Source of the DNA: Chryseobacterium endalhagicum | Lineage (GTDB): Bacteria > Bacteroidota > Bacteroidia > Flavobacteriales > Weeksellaceae | DNA: 64,000 nucleotides | Assembly (NCBI RefSeq): GCF_016745235.1 | Contig: NZ_JAELVM010000001.1 | Span: 447,856 to 511,855 of the forward strand | Direction of reading: 5' to 3' | Shown: one piece after another, positions 40,782 through 49,981 of the stretch | Position numbering within the stretch: the stretch's first letter is position 1 | Layout of the letters: the number at the start of each line of letters is the position of its first letter | Notes under the pieces: generated by a model | What the model was told of the DNA's origin: nothing | The model's input: the letters and a program-made list of their open reading frames with translations, nothing else | The model's database searches: none | Made by a program: the position numbers and the translations under genes

Positions 40782-41996
40782 ATGAAAACATTGCGAATAC
40801 TTTTACTTTCTTTGGGCGGACTGGTGTACGGACAGAATATCCAGAGCATCCAGCTTTTTAATCCGCAGACGAATGACGAAACCCCTGTCATCAAGTTCGG
40901 TGAACAATTGGTTTTAAGTTTTGACGACCTTACCAATGCCAGCGAAATCTACAGATATACCATTAAACATTACGACAGAAACTGGAATGATGACAACCTG
41001 TTTTTTACAGAGATTGCCACAGGAAGCCTGAACGGACTTTTAGATAAATTTGAGTATTCTTTTAATACCATACAGGCTTATACGCATTATAAACTTACAT
41101 TCCCGAATGATAAGATGCAGCCTAAGATTTCAGGAAATTTTGAACTGATCGTTTACAAGGATTCGGCGGAAAAACCCCTTTTCAAAAGACGTTTTTATCT
41201 GGTGGAAGATGCAGCAAACGTTGCTTTGAATATATCAAGAATTGCAGATGCCAAAAAACCGAATATCAATCAGAGAGTAGAAGTAAAGGCTACTTCCAAG
41301 GCAGGAGATCTTTCTTCCAATGTCAATTCCATGACGTTGAATGTGATGCAGAATAACAATCCTAATATGGTAATCAATAATCAGAAACCCAGTGCTACCT
41401 TAGGAAACCAGCTGCTTTTCCAGCAGATGAATTTAACATTTCCAGGGAATAACGAATTCTATTATTTCGATAACAAAAATATGAATATGGCTGCCGATAT
41501 GGTAAGCACTACAGAATTGAAAGACGGGGTGAACCAGACCTATCTTCATCCGGTATGGGCTTTCCCTCTGAATTATCAGTATCAGCCGGATGTCAACGGA
41601 GCGTGGTATTACAGAAGAAATGATCTTGGACTGGAAAGAAATGCGGAAAGGGAAGCAGATTATTCGTGGGTGTATTTTTCGCTGGAATCTGATCCTGTAG
41701 ATAAAGAAATCTATGTATTGGGAGGTTTTAATGATTTTAAACCCAGCAAAGAAAACCAGATGCAGTACGATGCCGCCAATAAAAAATACGTAGCCAAAAT
41801 ATTCCTGAAACAAGGGTTCTACAACTATATCCTGGCTACAAAAGAAAGCAATGGATCTTTAAACTTCGGAGAGGTTAACGGTAATTTCTGGCAGACGGAA
41901 AACCTGTATCAGGCGTTTTTATATTATGCACCTTTCGGACGTAATTATGACGGACTGATGGGGTATGGGGAATTCAGAACTCCGATTGGAAAATAA
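40782..41996 (+). CDS. Type IX secretion system plug protein (DUF5103)
   Basis: 404 aa with signal peptide MKTLRILLLSLGGLVYGQ. Matches the DUF5103 family: NIQSIQLFNPQTNDETPVIK, IKHYDRNWNDDNLFFTEI, FNTIQAYTHYKLTFPND and C-terminal GGFNDFKPSKENQMQYD. In Flavobacterium the homologue closes the periplasmic side of the SprA translocon, the Plug. Marks a working T9SS in the organism, as used for gliding or surface secretion. A TATCTTCG box at 40769 leaves almost no 5' untranslated region. Confidence 0.85.
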   Translation: MKTLRILLLSLGGLVYGQNIQSIQLFNPQTNDETPVIKFGEQLVLSFDDLTNASEIYRYTIKHYDRNWNDDNLFFTEIATGSLNGLLDKFEYSFNTIQAYTHYKLTFPNDKMQPKISGNFELIVYKDSAEKPLFKRRFYLVEDAANVALNISRIADAKKPNINQRVEVKATSKAGDLSSNVNSMTLNVMQNNNPNMVINNQKPSATLGNQLLFQQMNLTFPGNNEFYYFDNKNMNMAADMVSTTELKDGVNQTYLHPVWAFPLNYQYQPDVNGAWYYRRNDLGLERNAEREADYSWVYFSLESDPVDKEIYVLGGFNDFKPSKENQMQYDAANKKYVAKIFLKQGFYNYILATKESNGSLNFGEVNGNFWQTENLYQAFLYYAPFGRNYDGLMGYGEFRTPIGK

Positions 41997-42021
41997 TTTA
42001 TACATTAAAATTTAAATAGCA

Positions 42022-42050
42022 AGAGGCATTCATATAATGGGTGCCTCTTT
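42022..42050 (+). terminator. Terminator after the plug gene
   Basis: AGAGGCA (42022-42028) with TGCCTCT (42042-42048) followed by TTG and TTTTT, 26 bp after the stop. Confidence 0.75.
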
Positions 42051-42129
42051 GTTTTTATAAATCTCCCGCTGATTAAGCAGATTATGCGAATTTTAAAGAT
42101 GATGGTGTATCCTTTTTGAAACATTAAGA

Positions 42130-42615
42130 TCAGTGAAGGAGGTAAGAATAGTTAAGCAAAAATCGTAGATTTTTTTTAAGCTTGGGTGTACTTTCTATTC
42201 ATAAAGAGATTCAACTTAAAAATTACTTAAGTGTTCAAAACTTTTGCCTCTTTTGTGGTTGAGTTTTTTTCACCACGGATTACACAGATTTTCACAGATG
42301 ATTGTGTTTATTTGTGCGGATTATTTGTGGTATTTGTGTTTTATTTTATCTTATCTATCTAAAAGCGTGGCTCATCTTAATCATTATAAAACCTTCAACC
42401 CTCCTTAATGGTTCAAAATTTCTCAGAATAAAATCGTAGATTTTTCAAAACTTATGTGCACTTTTTATGATTAACCATTCAACTTAAAAATTACTAAATT
42501 GTTCAAAACTTTTGCCTCTTTTGTGGTTGGATTTTTTTCACCACGGATTGCACAGATTTTCACAGATGATTGTGTTTATTTGTGCGGATTATTTGTGGTA
42601 TTTGTGTTTAATTAA
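42130..42615. repeat. Intergenic repeat family 2, two tandem copies about 270 bp apart
   Basis: AATCGTAGATTTTT starts at 42161 and 42432; AAAACTTTTGCCTCTTTTGT, CACCACGGATT and CACAGATTTTCACAGATGAT follow in both (second of these at 42271 and 42539). Each ends GGATTATTTGTGGTATTTGT. Weaker copies lie in the efflux operon at 26100 and 29510, and some modules in the 33-kb array. Nothing else is seen in 41997-42663 apart from the two flanking terminators. Confidence 0.8.
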
Positions 42616-42631
42616 AATCAAAGTCAATAAA

Positions 42632-42657
42632 AAAAGGAACTGTATAAAACAGCTCCT
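42632..42657 (-). terminator. Terminator of hemH
   Basis: AAGGAACTGT with ACAGCTCCTT form a 10-bp stem (one wobble) and a T-run follows on the minus strand, just after the hemH stop. Confidence 0.8.
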
Positions 42658-42663
42658 TATATT

Positions 42664-43716
42664 TTAAACCAGATAAAAGTCATTCAGTTTTTCTTCGCAG
42701 AGGATCTTTACGACTTCGATCCATCGGTCTTCATCATTCAGACAAGGAATGTAATGGAAATTTTCTCCACCGCCATGCTGAAACTGCTCCTTGCCTTCCA
42801 CTGAAATTTCTTCCAGGGTTTCAAGACAGTCGGAAACAAAGGCCGGGCATACAATGGCCAGATTTTTTATTCCTTTTTTAGGAATTGTTTCTAGCGTTTC
42901 GTCAGTATACGGCTCTATCCATTTATCTTTTCCTAATCTTGACTGGAAAGAGACAATGGTTTTTTCTTTGGGAAGTCCCATTTTAGCAATAACAGCTTCC
43001 GTAGTTTTATAGCATTGATGTCTGTAGCAGTAAGCGTTGTGAGTATCGACATTACTGTTGATACAGTTCGCATCATCAATTTTACAGGTATTTGAAGGAT
43101 CTGTTTTGTAAATATGTCTTTCCGGAACACCGTGATAAGAAAACTGCAGGGCATCAAAATTCTCAGGAAGTTTTTCCTTGATACTTTCGGCCAGACAGTT
43201 GATGTAAATATCTCTGTTGTAAAAAGGCTGGATATAATTGATCTTTACGGTCGGGAACTTCTTTTTTCTTACTTCCTCTGCTTTTTCGATCACAGTTTCC
43301 GTAGTACTCATCGCATATTGCGGGTATAATGGAAACAAAACGATCTCAGAAACTCCCTGATCCATCAATTTTTGAATTCCTGCCTCAATACTCGGTTGCG
43401 CATATCTCATCCCGATTTCTACAGGAACATCCACTATTTTCTGGAGTTTTTTCCGGATTTTTTCAGTGATGACCACTAAGGGTGAACCTTCATCGGTCCA
43501 CACTGTTTTATAGGCTTCTGCAGATTTTGCCGGTCTTGTTTTAAGAATAATTCCCTGAACCAGTAAGGCACGGAAAATCCAGCGGTAATCAATTACTCTT
43601 TCATCCATCAGGAATTCATCGAGATATTCCTTTACATCATTTACCGCCGTTGATCTTGGCGATCCCAGATTGACTAATAAAATTCCTTTTTTTGAACTTA
43701 GGGATTCTTTCTGCAA
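42664..43716 (-). CDS. hemH: Ferrochelatase
   Basis: 350 aa. Inserts Fe(II) into protoporphyrin IX, the last step of heme synthesis. Motifs: GILLVNLGSPRS start, FPLYPQYAMSTTE, the catalytic-His segment LQFSYHGVPERHI, and SFQSRLGKDKWIEPYT with VVCPAF-like IVCPAFVSDCLETLEEI. Several Cys in TCKIDDANC and AYCYRHQCY are characteristic of this group. The start codon is TTG at 43716; there is no nearby in-frame ATG and the family N-terminus begins a few residues later. Confidence 0.95.
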   Translation of the reverse strand: MQKESLSSKKGILLVNLGSPRSTAVNDVKEYLDEFLMDERVIDYRWIFRALLVQGIILKTRPAKSAEAYKTVWTDEGSPLVVITEKIRKKLQKIVDVPVEIGMRYAQPSIEAGIQKLMDQGVSEIVLFPLYPQYAMSTTETVIEKAEEVRKKKFPTVKINYIQPFYNRDIYINCLAESIKEKLPENFDALQFSYHGVPERHIYKTDPSNTCKIDDANCINSNVDTHNAYCYRHQCYKTTEAVIAKMGLPKEKTIVSFQSRLGKDKWIEPYTDETLETIPKKGIKNLAIVCPAFVSDCLETLEEISVEGKEQFQHGGGENFHYIPCLNDEDRWIEVVKILCEEKLNDFYLV

Positions 43717-43802
43717 AACTTTATTCTTTTAATTATAATTTCAATTGATAGGGGAGAGTTGAGATATCAGATGCCAGACGTCAGATTTCAGACAGTATTG
43801 AT

Positions 43803-43975
43803 GGTGGCTTCGAGAGCCTCAGCCTCCAGATGTTTGTCGTTCATCTGATGCTTTCGGATTTACACTCTTCAACAGTCCGTCTCCAGCGCGTATTCCGCAT
43901 CCCGAAACCAGCAACTGTTAACCAGGAACTAAACTCTGAACTCATATACTCTCCGACCCTAAAACTCTCCAACTC
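43803..43975 (+). repeat. Intergenic repeat family 1, copy B
   Basis: GGTGGCT at 43803-43809 with the degenerate partner AGCCTCC (43821-43827), then GATGTTTGTCGTTCATCTGA, ACTCTTCAACAGTCCGTCTC and the C/A-rich AACCAGCAACTGTTAACCAG tail. Same orientation as copy A and longer by about 45 bp. Confidence 0.8.
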
Positions 43976-43982
43976 AAAACCA

Positions 43983-44861
43983 TTACCCATTCACCGCTTC
44001 CACTCTTTCCACCAGATCCGGAACGAATTGTTTTAAAATATTTTCAATTCCGTTTTTCAAAGTGGCTGTAGAGCTTGGACATCCTGAACATGCTCCCTGT
44101 AAAAGCATTTTCGCCGTTTTATTTTCCTGATCGTATTCCATCAGGGAAATTTTTCCACCATCGTTTTCTACGGCAGGGGCTACATATTCATTTAAGATGT
44201 CAGAAATTTTCTGTTCGTCGTCCGTATACTCTCTGTTGATGATTTTTTCAACAGGATTTTCATGAGTCTGAGGTTCAAGATTTGAAATTTCGCCACCACT
44301 CTGAAGATATTCCGCGATGAAACCGCGTACCGCCATCATGACCTGATGCCATTCCACAGAATCATCTCTGGTTACAGCAACAAAGTTATCAGAAATAAAA
44401 ATTTCTTTAGCGAAATCAAATTCCTTGAAGATCGCCTGAGCTAAAGGAACTCCTTCGGCAGCCTCTCTTGATTTTACTTCCACAAAACCATCAATAAGCA
44501 TTTTGCTGGAAACAAATTTCATGGCATTCGGGTTAGGCGTCATTTCCGCATAGATCTGATACATTTCCTTCTTCTTCTGAAGGTAAATTCTCGGATTGGC
44601 AAGCAATTCGTCCTCAATAATATTTTTCAGGCTTTCAGTCACATGTTCCCACTCTACGGTGTCCTGTTTTGCTACAGCTACAAAATTAGCCGTAACGAAA
44701 ATTCTTTCCACAAAAGGATAGTTGAAAAGTTCCTGAGCTAAAGGAATTTCTGAAATATCTGAACTTCTGTCCAACTCTAAAGAGCCCGGGATCAGGTTAT
44801 AATCCGCGACAAATTTCATCACTTTCGGGTTTTCAGTTGGTTCTATAAGTATCGTACGCAT
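43983..44861 (-). CDS. NifU-family Fe-S scaffold with duplicated Nfu N-terminal domain
   Basis: 292 aa. Two tandem Nfu N-terminal-like domains (RTILIEPTENPKVMKFVADY and YAEMTPNPNAMKFVSSKMLI, each followed by a PLAQELF/PLAQAIF segment) and a C-terminal NifU domain with the Fe-S motif GACSGCPSSTATLKNGIE. Carries and passes [4Fe-4S] clusters. The doubled N-domain is the usual form in Bacteroidota. The ATG at 44861 is chosen because the -7 box at 44883-44890 covers an alternative start (TTG) at 44885. Confidence 0.9.
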   Translation of the reverse strand: MRTILIEPTENPKVMKFVADYNLIPGSLELDRSSDISEIPLAQELFNYPFVERIFVTANFVAVAKQDTVEWEHVTESLKNIIEDELLANPRIYLQKKKEMYQIYAEMTPNPNAMKFVSSKMLIDGFVEVKSREAAEGVPLAQAIFKEFDFAKEIFISDNFVAVTRDDSVEWHQVMMAVRGFIAEYLQSGGEISNLEPQTHENPVEKIINREYTDDEQKISDILNEYVAPAVENDGGKISLMEYDQENKTAKMLLQGACSGCPSSTATLKNGIENILKQFVPDLVERVEAVNG

Positions 44862-44882
44862 TTTTTCGTTAAATTTGAGATA

Positions 44883-44890
44883 CAAAAATA
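44883..44890 (-). promoter_or_regulatory. Promoter -7 box of the Nfu gene
   Basis: TATTTTTG on the minus strand, matching TAnnTTTG, 21 bp before the ATG at 44861. It decides the start codon. Confidence 0.55.
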
Positions 44891-45146
44891 CGCAATTAGA
44901 AATTAGAAGTTGAGGGTTGGAAGTTAGATTTTTGCTATCGCAGTCATTTAGAAATAGAAGTTAGAGATTAGAAGTTAGAAATTAGTTGAGTGGATGTGAG
45001 ATATCAGACATCAGATATCAGATTTTAGAGGAGACTATTTTTCAAATCAGCTTATTTTCATTCAAATAAAAAATCAGAAGTTATAGAAGACCGGCAGAAT
45101 CTGCATTTTCAAATTAACTCATTATCAAATTATCAAATTATCAATT

Positions 45147-45680
45147 ATGGCAATTGTAAAAGAACTTTTAGGGAAAACACCTCAGATAGGAGAGGGAACA
45201 TTTTTAGCAGAAACGGCAACCATTATCGGTGACGTTACTATGGGAGAGAACTGCAGCATCTGGTATAATGCAGTAATCAGAGGAGATGTACATTACATCA
45301 GGATGGGCGATAAAGTGAATGTTCAGGACAATGCTATGCTGCACTGTACCTATCAGAAACACCCTTTAAATATTGGAAATAACGTTTCCATCGGACACAA
45401 TGCAATCGTTCACGGATGTACCATCAAAGACAACGTACTGATCGGCATGGGTGCCATCGTTATGGATGACTGTCTGGTAGAAGAAAATTCTATTGTAGGT
45501 GCAGGTTCTGTAGTAACGCAGGGAACTCATATCAAATCCGGAGAAGTCTGGGGCGGCGTTCCGGCAAAGAAAATTAAAGACATCTCTGCTCAGCTTCTGG
45601 AAGGAGAAGTGAACAGGATCGCAGATAATTATGTGAAGTATTCTTCGTGGTATAAGGAGAATCTTGAGGTGGGAAGCTAG
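45147..45680 (+). CDS. Gamma-carbonic anhydrase family protein
   Basis: 177 aa built of left-handed beta-helix hexapeptide repeats: IGEGTFLAETATIIGDVTMG, IWYNAVIRGDVHYIRMGDKV, NVQDNAMLHCT, VSIGHNAIVHGCTI, GMGAIVMDDC. Zinc ligands His in HYIR-like and HCT/GHN/HGC positions are present. Trimeric; either hydrates CO2 or acts as an acetyltransferase-like protein, as in the YrdA/PaaY group. The 261 bp upstream contain only short repeats. Followed by repeat copy C. Confidence 0.92.
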   Translation: MAIVKELLGKTPQIGEGTFLAETATIIGDVTMGENCSIWYNAVIRGDVHYIRMGDKVNVQDNAMLHCTYQKHPLNIGNNVSIGHNAIVHGCTIKDNVLIGMGAIVMDDCLVEENSIVGAGSVVTQGTHIKSGEVWGGVPAKKIKDISAQLLEGEVNRIADNYVKYSSWYKENLEVGS

Positions 45681-45689
45681 TTTTGAGTT

Positions 45690-45858
45690 GGAGAGCCTGA
45701 GGATTGGAGCGTTTTGAGAGAGAGTTGAGTTGCTGGTTGACCGTTGCTGGTTTCGGGATGCGAGATACGCGCTGTAGACGGACTGTTGAAGAGTGTAAAT
45801 CCGGAAGTATTAGATAAACGGCAAATATCCGGTGGCTGAGGTTCTCGAAGCCACCATT
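45690..45858 (-). repeat. Intergenic repeat family 1, copy C (inverted)
   Basis: On the minus strand: GGTGGCTTCGAGAACCTCAG then CCACCGGATATTTGCCG (palindrome arms at 45849-45855 and 45831-45837), ACTCTTCAACAGTCCGTCTA, CCCGAAACCAGCAACGGTC. Nearly identical to copies A and B over long parts. Begins 10 bp after the carbonic anhydrase stop. Confidence 0.85.
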
Positions 45859-45965
45859 CACAACTGACATCAAACCGTTGGCCTCAATAGTCTGTCATCT
45901 GAAATCTTGATTCTTGTATCTTGGCTCTTGATTCTCAAATCTTGATTCTACAAATACAAATAAAT

Positions 45966-45995
45966 AAAGCTCCATCTTACCGATAGAGCTTTTTT
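45966..45995 (+). terminator. Terminator between the carbonic anhydrase and lipoprotein genes
   Basis: AAGCTC (45967-45972) with GAGCTT (45986-45991), extended inside by ATC/GAT, then five T. Confidence 0.65.
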
Positions 45996-46077
45996 CAATC
46001 CTTAGTATCAACTTCCTGAGTTGAGTTTTGTTGATAATTCAACAGGATATATAACCTTTGCTTTGATTTTTTTTGTT

Positions 46078-46527
46078 TTACTGCTCTGCTGTGATGAGCT
46101 GGGCTTTTTCCTTGATGCATTTAACGGAGGTTGGCGGCATAACCATCATACAGTCTGAGGTGATGTTGTATTTTTCGTTGAATGCCTTTACTTTCTGTGT
46201 ATATTCCTCGATTCTTGGCAATATAGAGGTTTCTATTTTCTTTGGAAAGGCAATGTATTGCTGAGGTCCGCCACAGGCTTTGGCTCTCATAGGGGCAAAT
46301 GTCCACTCCGAAGAATTCGTACATTTTTCTCCTGATGATTCAGATTCAATGGATGCTTTTAACTTATCCAGCTGAGCCTGTTCATATTTCTGGCTGTCTT
46401 CATCTGCCGGTCTTTCTGCAATATCTTTTGGAAGATTGGTATCAAGGTTTTTTGATGAAGTACATGAAACAAGTGAAAGTGTAGTAAATAAGGCAAGTAA
46501 TGGGATATGGATTAAGAATTTTTTCAT
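46078..46527 (-). CDS. Hypothetical lipoprotein
   Basis: 149 aa with signal peptide MKKFLIHIPLLALFTTLSLV and lipobox LVSC. The mature part has a charged linker (ERPADEDSQKYEQAQLDKLK) and a C-terminal region with two Cys in KCTNS and KACGGPQQYIAFPKK, and MVMPPTSVKC near the end, giving four Cys that may form disulfides. I do not recognise the family. The mature tail ends IKEKAQLITAEQ. Divergent from the Pif1-like helicase gene, with 84 bp between starts. Confidence 0.65.
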   Translation of the reverse strand: MKKFLIHIPLLALFTTLSLVSCTSSKNLDTNLPKDIAERPADEDSQKYEQAQLDKLKASIESESSGEKCTNSSEWTFAPMRAKACGGPQQYIAFPKKIETSILPRIEEYTQKVKAFNEKYNITSDCMMVMPPTSVKCIKEKAQLITAEQ

Positions 46528-46611
46528 TATAAATTTCTTTTCTGTTAAAGAATTTTCAAAAGTTATGCCAAGGTAAGAAAATCAAATTCATTTCCGTAAT
46601 TTTGGAACGCG

Positions 46612-48738
46612 ATGAACAATCATTTTTTTGACTTAATAGAGCATACGAACAGAAGTGTTTTTCTTACGGGAAAAGCCGGAACCGGAAAAACCACCTTCCT
46701 TAATGATTTTGTAAAGAAGACAAGGAAAAAGTATATTGTAGTGGCGCCTACGGGAATTGCCGCTATTAATGCCGGTGGGGTAACCATCCATTCCATGTTC
46801 GGACTGCCTTTGAGAACATTTTTACCGACTACAGACCGTATTGACGGAAGTTTGGCGAATAATATTGCCGATCTGATGCCTCATTTCAAATACAGAAAAG
46901 ACAAACTGAAGCTTTTAAGAGAAGTGGAGGTTCTTATCATTGATGAGGTTTCCATGCTCAGAGCAGATGTGCTTGATATGATGGATTTCTCCCTGAGATT
47001 TATCAGAAGGAATAACCAGCGGTTTGGCGGGGTTCAGATGCTGTTCATCGGAGATCTTTATCAGCTTCCGCCGGTGGTAAGGGACGAACATATTTTAAAG
47101 ATCTGCTACCAGTCTCCTTTCTTTTTCGACAGTCTGGCGGTTAAGGACATTCCGCTTCTGACGATTGAACTGACCAAAGTTTACAGACAGTCCGATGAAA
47201 AGTTTCTGGATATTCTGAACGCTATCCGTGACGGCGATGTAGCCAATATTAATTTTGATGTTCTTAATGAAAGATATGATCCTGATTTTAAGGCAGGAAC
47301 TGATTCCTACGTTTATCTGTGCTCACACAATAAAATGGCGGACGAAATCAACCAGCAAAAACTGGAAGAGATTGATTTGACCGTGAAAACCTATGAAGCC
47401 AAGTTGTTTGGAGATTTCAAGGAAAACCAGTTCCCGAACGAGCAGTTTTTGGAATTAAAGGTTGGAGCGCAGGTGATGTTCATCAGAAATGATATTACCG
47501 GGGAAAAGAAATATTTCAATGGAAAGCTGGGTGAAATTTTAGCTTTAGACGATAATGAGATCAAAGTGGTTCTCGACGGCAGCGAAAGAGAAATTACAGT
47601 TAAAAGAGAAGTCTGGGAACAGAAAAAATACTTCCTGGACACTGAAAAAAATATCAAGGAAGAAGTTTTGGGAAGCTTCGAACAGTTTCCGATCAAGCTG
47701 GCCTGGGCGGTTACCATTCACAAAAGTCAAGGTTTAACGTTTGACAAGGTGATCATTGATGCGGGGAAAAGTTTTACGGCTGGTCAGGTGTATGTGGCGT
47801 TATCCAGATGCCGTACGCTCGAAGGAATTGTTTTAAAATCTAAAATTACCCCTGAAGTTATTTTTAAGGACAACAGGATTCTGCAGTTCCAGGGAAATAC
47901 CTTTGCCAATGATAATGTGGAGGCCATTCTGAACCGTGAAAAATATGACTACAGCATCAAAAAAGTACTCCGTACCGTCAACTGCCTGTGGTTTTTGAAT
48001 GAGCTGGAGGAATGGAACAAGCTTTCTATCACCACAAAAAATATCGACCACGTAAAAACCAATCAGCTTTATCTTCAGCTGAAACATGAAGTGGTTAACC
48101 TCGGTAAAATTTTTGAAAAACTGGAAAGGGTCATTTCCCAGAAGGTTAATAATTTTATCGAAAACAAAGAAGAATGGTCCGACATTGAAAGCAAAACCAA
48201 AGGAGCCGTTAATTTTTTCTTTACGGAAATCAGGGATAAAGTGTTCAACCCGCTGAAGGAATTCTATGCTGAAATTAAAGGAACGAAAGGCCTGAAACAG
48301 TACAACGAAGAATTCCGAAACTGGCTGGAAGATACCGAAGAATACCTGAACAGCCTGAAAGAAGCCCATTTGCTGGAAACGAAGCTTTTAGATGAAAAAA
48401 ATGATAAAGAAATCAATTTAAAGATTGCAAAAGTTCCGTCTCAGGTATTGACATTCCAATTATTTGAACAAGGGAAAACCATCGGGGAAATTGCTTTGGA
48501 AAGAGGTTTGGTAAAAGAAACCGTGATCGGGCATCTGGCAAAATTTGCAGAACAGGGATTGCTGGATATTTCAAGAGTGATTACTTCCGATAAAATCAAA
48601 GCCTTTGAAGCTGAATTCTACAGTAAGCCACACGAAACCCTGACGGAATGGAAGAATGCACTTCCGAATGATTTTGAGTTCAATGAGATCAGGATTTTAA
48701 TTAATCATTATACTTTTAAAAGGGAAAAGAATTCATAG
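46612..48738 (+). CDS. Pif1-like ATP-dependent DNA helicase with C-terminal winged helix
   Basis: 708 aa. Superfamily 1 helicase: Walker A FLTGKAGTGKTTFLNDF, APTGIAAINAGGVTIHSMF, Walker B VLIIDEVSMLRADV, IGDLYQLPPVV, and motif VI YVALSRCRTLEGIVLKS after AVTIHKSQGLTFD. C-terminal charged helical region and an HTH_40-type winged helix (TFQLFEQGKTIGEIALERGL, KETVIGHLAKFAEQG). Probably unwinds DNA/RNA structures at forks or G-quadruplexes. Its last about 40 codons are duplicated as a decayed fragment at 49836-49979. Confidence 0.9.
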   Translation: MNNHFFDLIEHTNRSVFLTGKAGTGKTTFLNDFVKKTRKKYIVVAPTGIAAINAGGVTIHSMFGLPLRTFLPTTDRIDGSLANNIADLMPHFKYRKDKLKLLREVEVLIIDEVSMLRADVLDMMDFSLRFIRRNNQRFGGVQMLFIGDLYQLPPVVRDEHILKICYQSPFFFDSLAVKDIPLLTIELTKVYRQSDEKFLDILNAIRDGDVANINFDVLNERYDPDFKAGTDSYVYLCSHNKMADEINQQKLEEIDLTVKTYEAKLFGDFKENQFPNEQFLELKVGAQVMFIRNDITGEKKYFNGKLGEILALDDNEIKVVLDGSEREITVKREVWEQKKYFLDTEKNIKEEVLGSFEQFPIKLAWAVTIHKSQGLTFDKVIIDAGKSFTAGQVYVALSRCRTLEGIVLKSKITPEVIFKDNRILQFQGNTFANDNVEAILNREKYDYSIKKVLRTVNCLWFLNELEEWNKLSITTKNIDHVKTNQLYLQLKHEVVNLGKIFEKLERVISQKVNNFIENKEEWSDIESKTKGAVNFFFTEIRDKVFNPLKEFYAEIKGTKGLKQYNEEFRNWLEDTEEYLNSLKEAHLLETKLLDEKNDKEINLKIAKVPSQVLTFQLFEQGKTIGEIALERGLVKETVIGHLAKFAEQGLLDISRVITSDKIKAFEAEFYSKPHETLTEWKNALPNDFEFNEIRILINHYTFKREKNS

Positions 48739-48774
48739 TATTCCTTTCCCTGATTGATTTTCTAATATTAAGAA

Positions 48775-49620
48775 CTAAGGATACATCGTATTGATCGTAT
48801 TAATATCTCCCGTTGTAAAACCTGTCCTGTTGTAGGTGAAATTAGTATTGTTGGCTCTCTTAATCGTAGGCAGGCCGTTTTTAGAGTAGGAATTGGGCCA
48901 ATACATCATCACAGAGTTGATATTGAAAGGACCTATATCTGTTCCGGAATTGTACATATTGAAATTATAAGCCTGCCCGCTCTGTATGTTATTCCATTGA
49001 ATACTGATGTACTGATCTCTGTCTTTACGGGAATGTTCGTGATAAAGTCCCACCGTATGTCCCATCTCATGAATGACTGATGCTACAGAAATATACTGAT
49101 CCAAAGAAATAGTCTGCCTTCCGCCCTGATACCCGATATGCGCCCAACCATCTGATCCGGATGAACTTCCGAAAATAAATTCTACATAATTCGTCTGATT
49201 GGTACGCGGAATCCATTGTGTATTGGTTTTGGAATTATATTCATTGACAGCAGAGGTTATTTTATTGGCATTGATAGAACCCATATTGCCGGCAACAGTA
49301 TAATAAATTTTACCTCCCGGCCACCTTGAGTAGCTTGCTCCTCCCTTATCAACTGAATTATCACCTGCCAGCTGTTTGTCGGAAAGAACAATATCCCCCT
49401 GGAAAAAATTCATTCCGTTTTTCCTTTCGTAGGTGATATCCTGACCTCCCAATCGGCCATTTTTAATATTTTCCTGATGGAGAGCATTGGCTTGGGCCTC
49501 TGCGTTTAACTCATCATTATTTTTGTTACAGGACATTAAAGTAGCAGCCATAACAAGACTCATAAAGATTGCTCTTGCCTTTGTTTTCCGATACAATTCG
49601 GGATTGTTTTTTTTGTTCAT
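48775..49620 (-). CDS. Astacin-like M12A metallopeptidase lipoprotein
   Basis: 281 aa. Lipoprotein signal with lipobox TLMSC, then a pro-region (GGQDITYERKNGMNFFQGDI) and an astacin catalytic domain: zinc site HEMGHTVGLYHEHSRKDRDQ (HExxHxxGxxHEHxRxDRD) and Met-turn SVMMYWPNSYSKNG with the zinc-coordinating Tyr. Exported protease, tethered to the outer face. The ATG at 49620 is preferred to a TTG at 49647. Flavobacteria secrete astacins such as flavastacin; this one is shorter, with no C-terminal domain. Confidence 0.9.
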   Translation of the reverse strand: MNKKNNPELYRKTKARAIFMSLVMAATLMSCNKNNDELNAEAQANALHQENIKNGRLGGQDITYERKNGMNFFQGDIVLSDKQLAGDNSVDKGGASYSRWPGGKIYYTVAGNMGSINANKITSAVNEYNSKTNTQWIPRTNQTNYVEFIFGSSSGSDGWAHIGYQGGRQTISLDQYISVASVIHEMGHTVGLYHEHSRKDRDQYISIQWNNIQSGQAYNFNMYNSGTDIGPFNINSVMMYWPNSYSKNGLPTIKRANNTNFTYNRTGFTTGDINTINTMYP

Positions 49621-49835
49621 AATACTATTTTTAATTGTGGTGTTCAATTCGGTGATTCTAATACGAATATATTATTTTATTTCTATTATTTGTGAATTAT
49701 TTATATTAAAATGAATTTATATGATGATTATTTATCATCTGCTTACGAAAGATGGCAGTCAGGTTTGACGTTTTTCAAGCCTGAAATTTAAGGTGATGAA
49801 AGATGTTGAGATGCTTATGCTTTACTTTCGGATAA

Positions 49836-49979
49836 TGGATAAGACAATTGGTCGGATTTTATAAAAGTCCTGATGTTCCATTAAAAGAATGTGAGAACAT
49901 ACTTTCTGACGATTTTGAATTCATTGAGATCAGGATTTTGATTAATCATTATACTTTTAAAAGGGAGAAGGGAAGGTAA
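49836..49979 (+). pseudogene. Decayed copy of the 3' end of the Pif1-like helicase gene
   Basis: The frame ending at TAA 49977-49979 translates ...FYKSPDVPLKECENILSDDF then EFIEIRILINHYTFKREKGR, aligning over about 40 residues with the helicase C-terminus (FYSKPHETLTEWKNALPNDF, EFNEIRILINHYTFKREKNS). No start codon and an in-frame stop just upstream (49833). Lies 1.1 kb downstream of the intact gene, on the other side of the astacin gene, so a relic of a duplicated helicase or of an inserted segment. Confidence 0.75.
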
Positions 49980-49981
49980 TA

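Noticed and set aside
45574..45873. ORF of 99 codons and similar ones at 39944 and 43830, with a partly shared protein sequence
   Set aside because: The similarity comes from intergenic repeat family 1. Frames differ in length, are broken by indels between copies and lack start signals.
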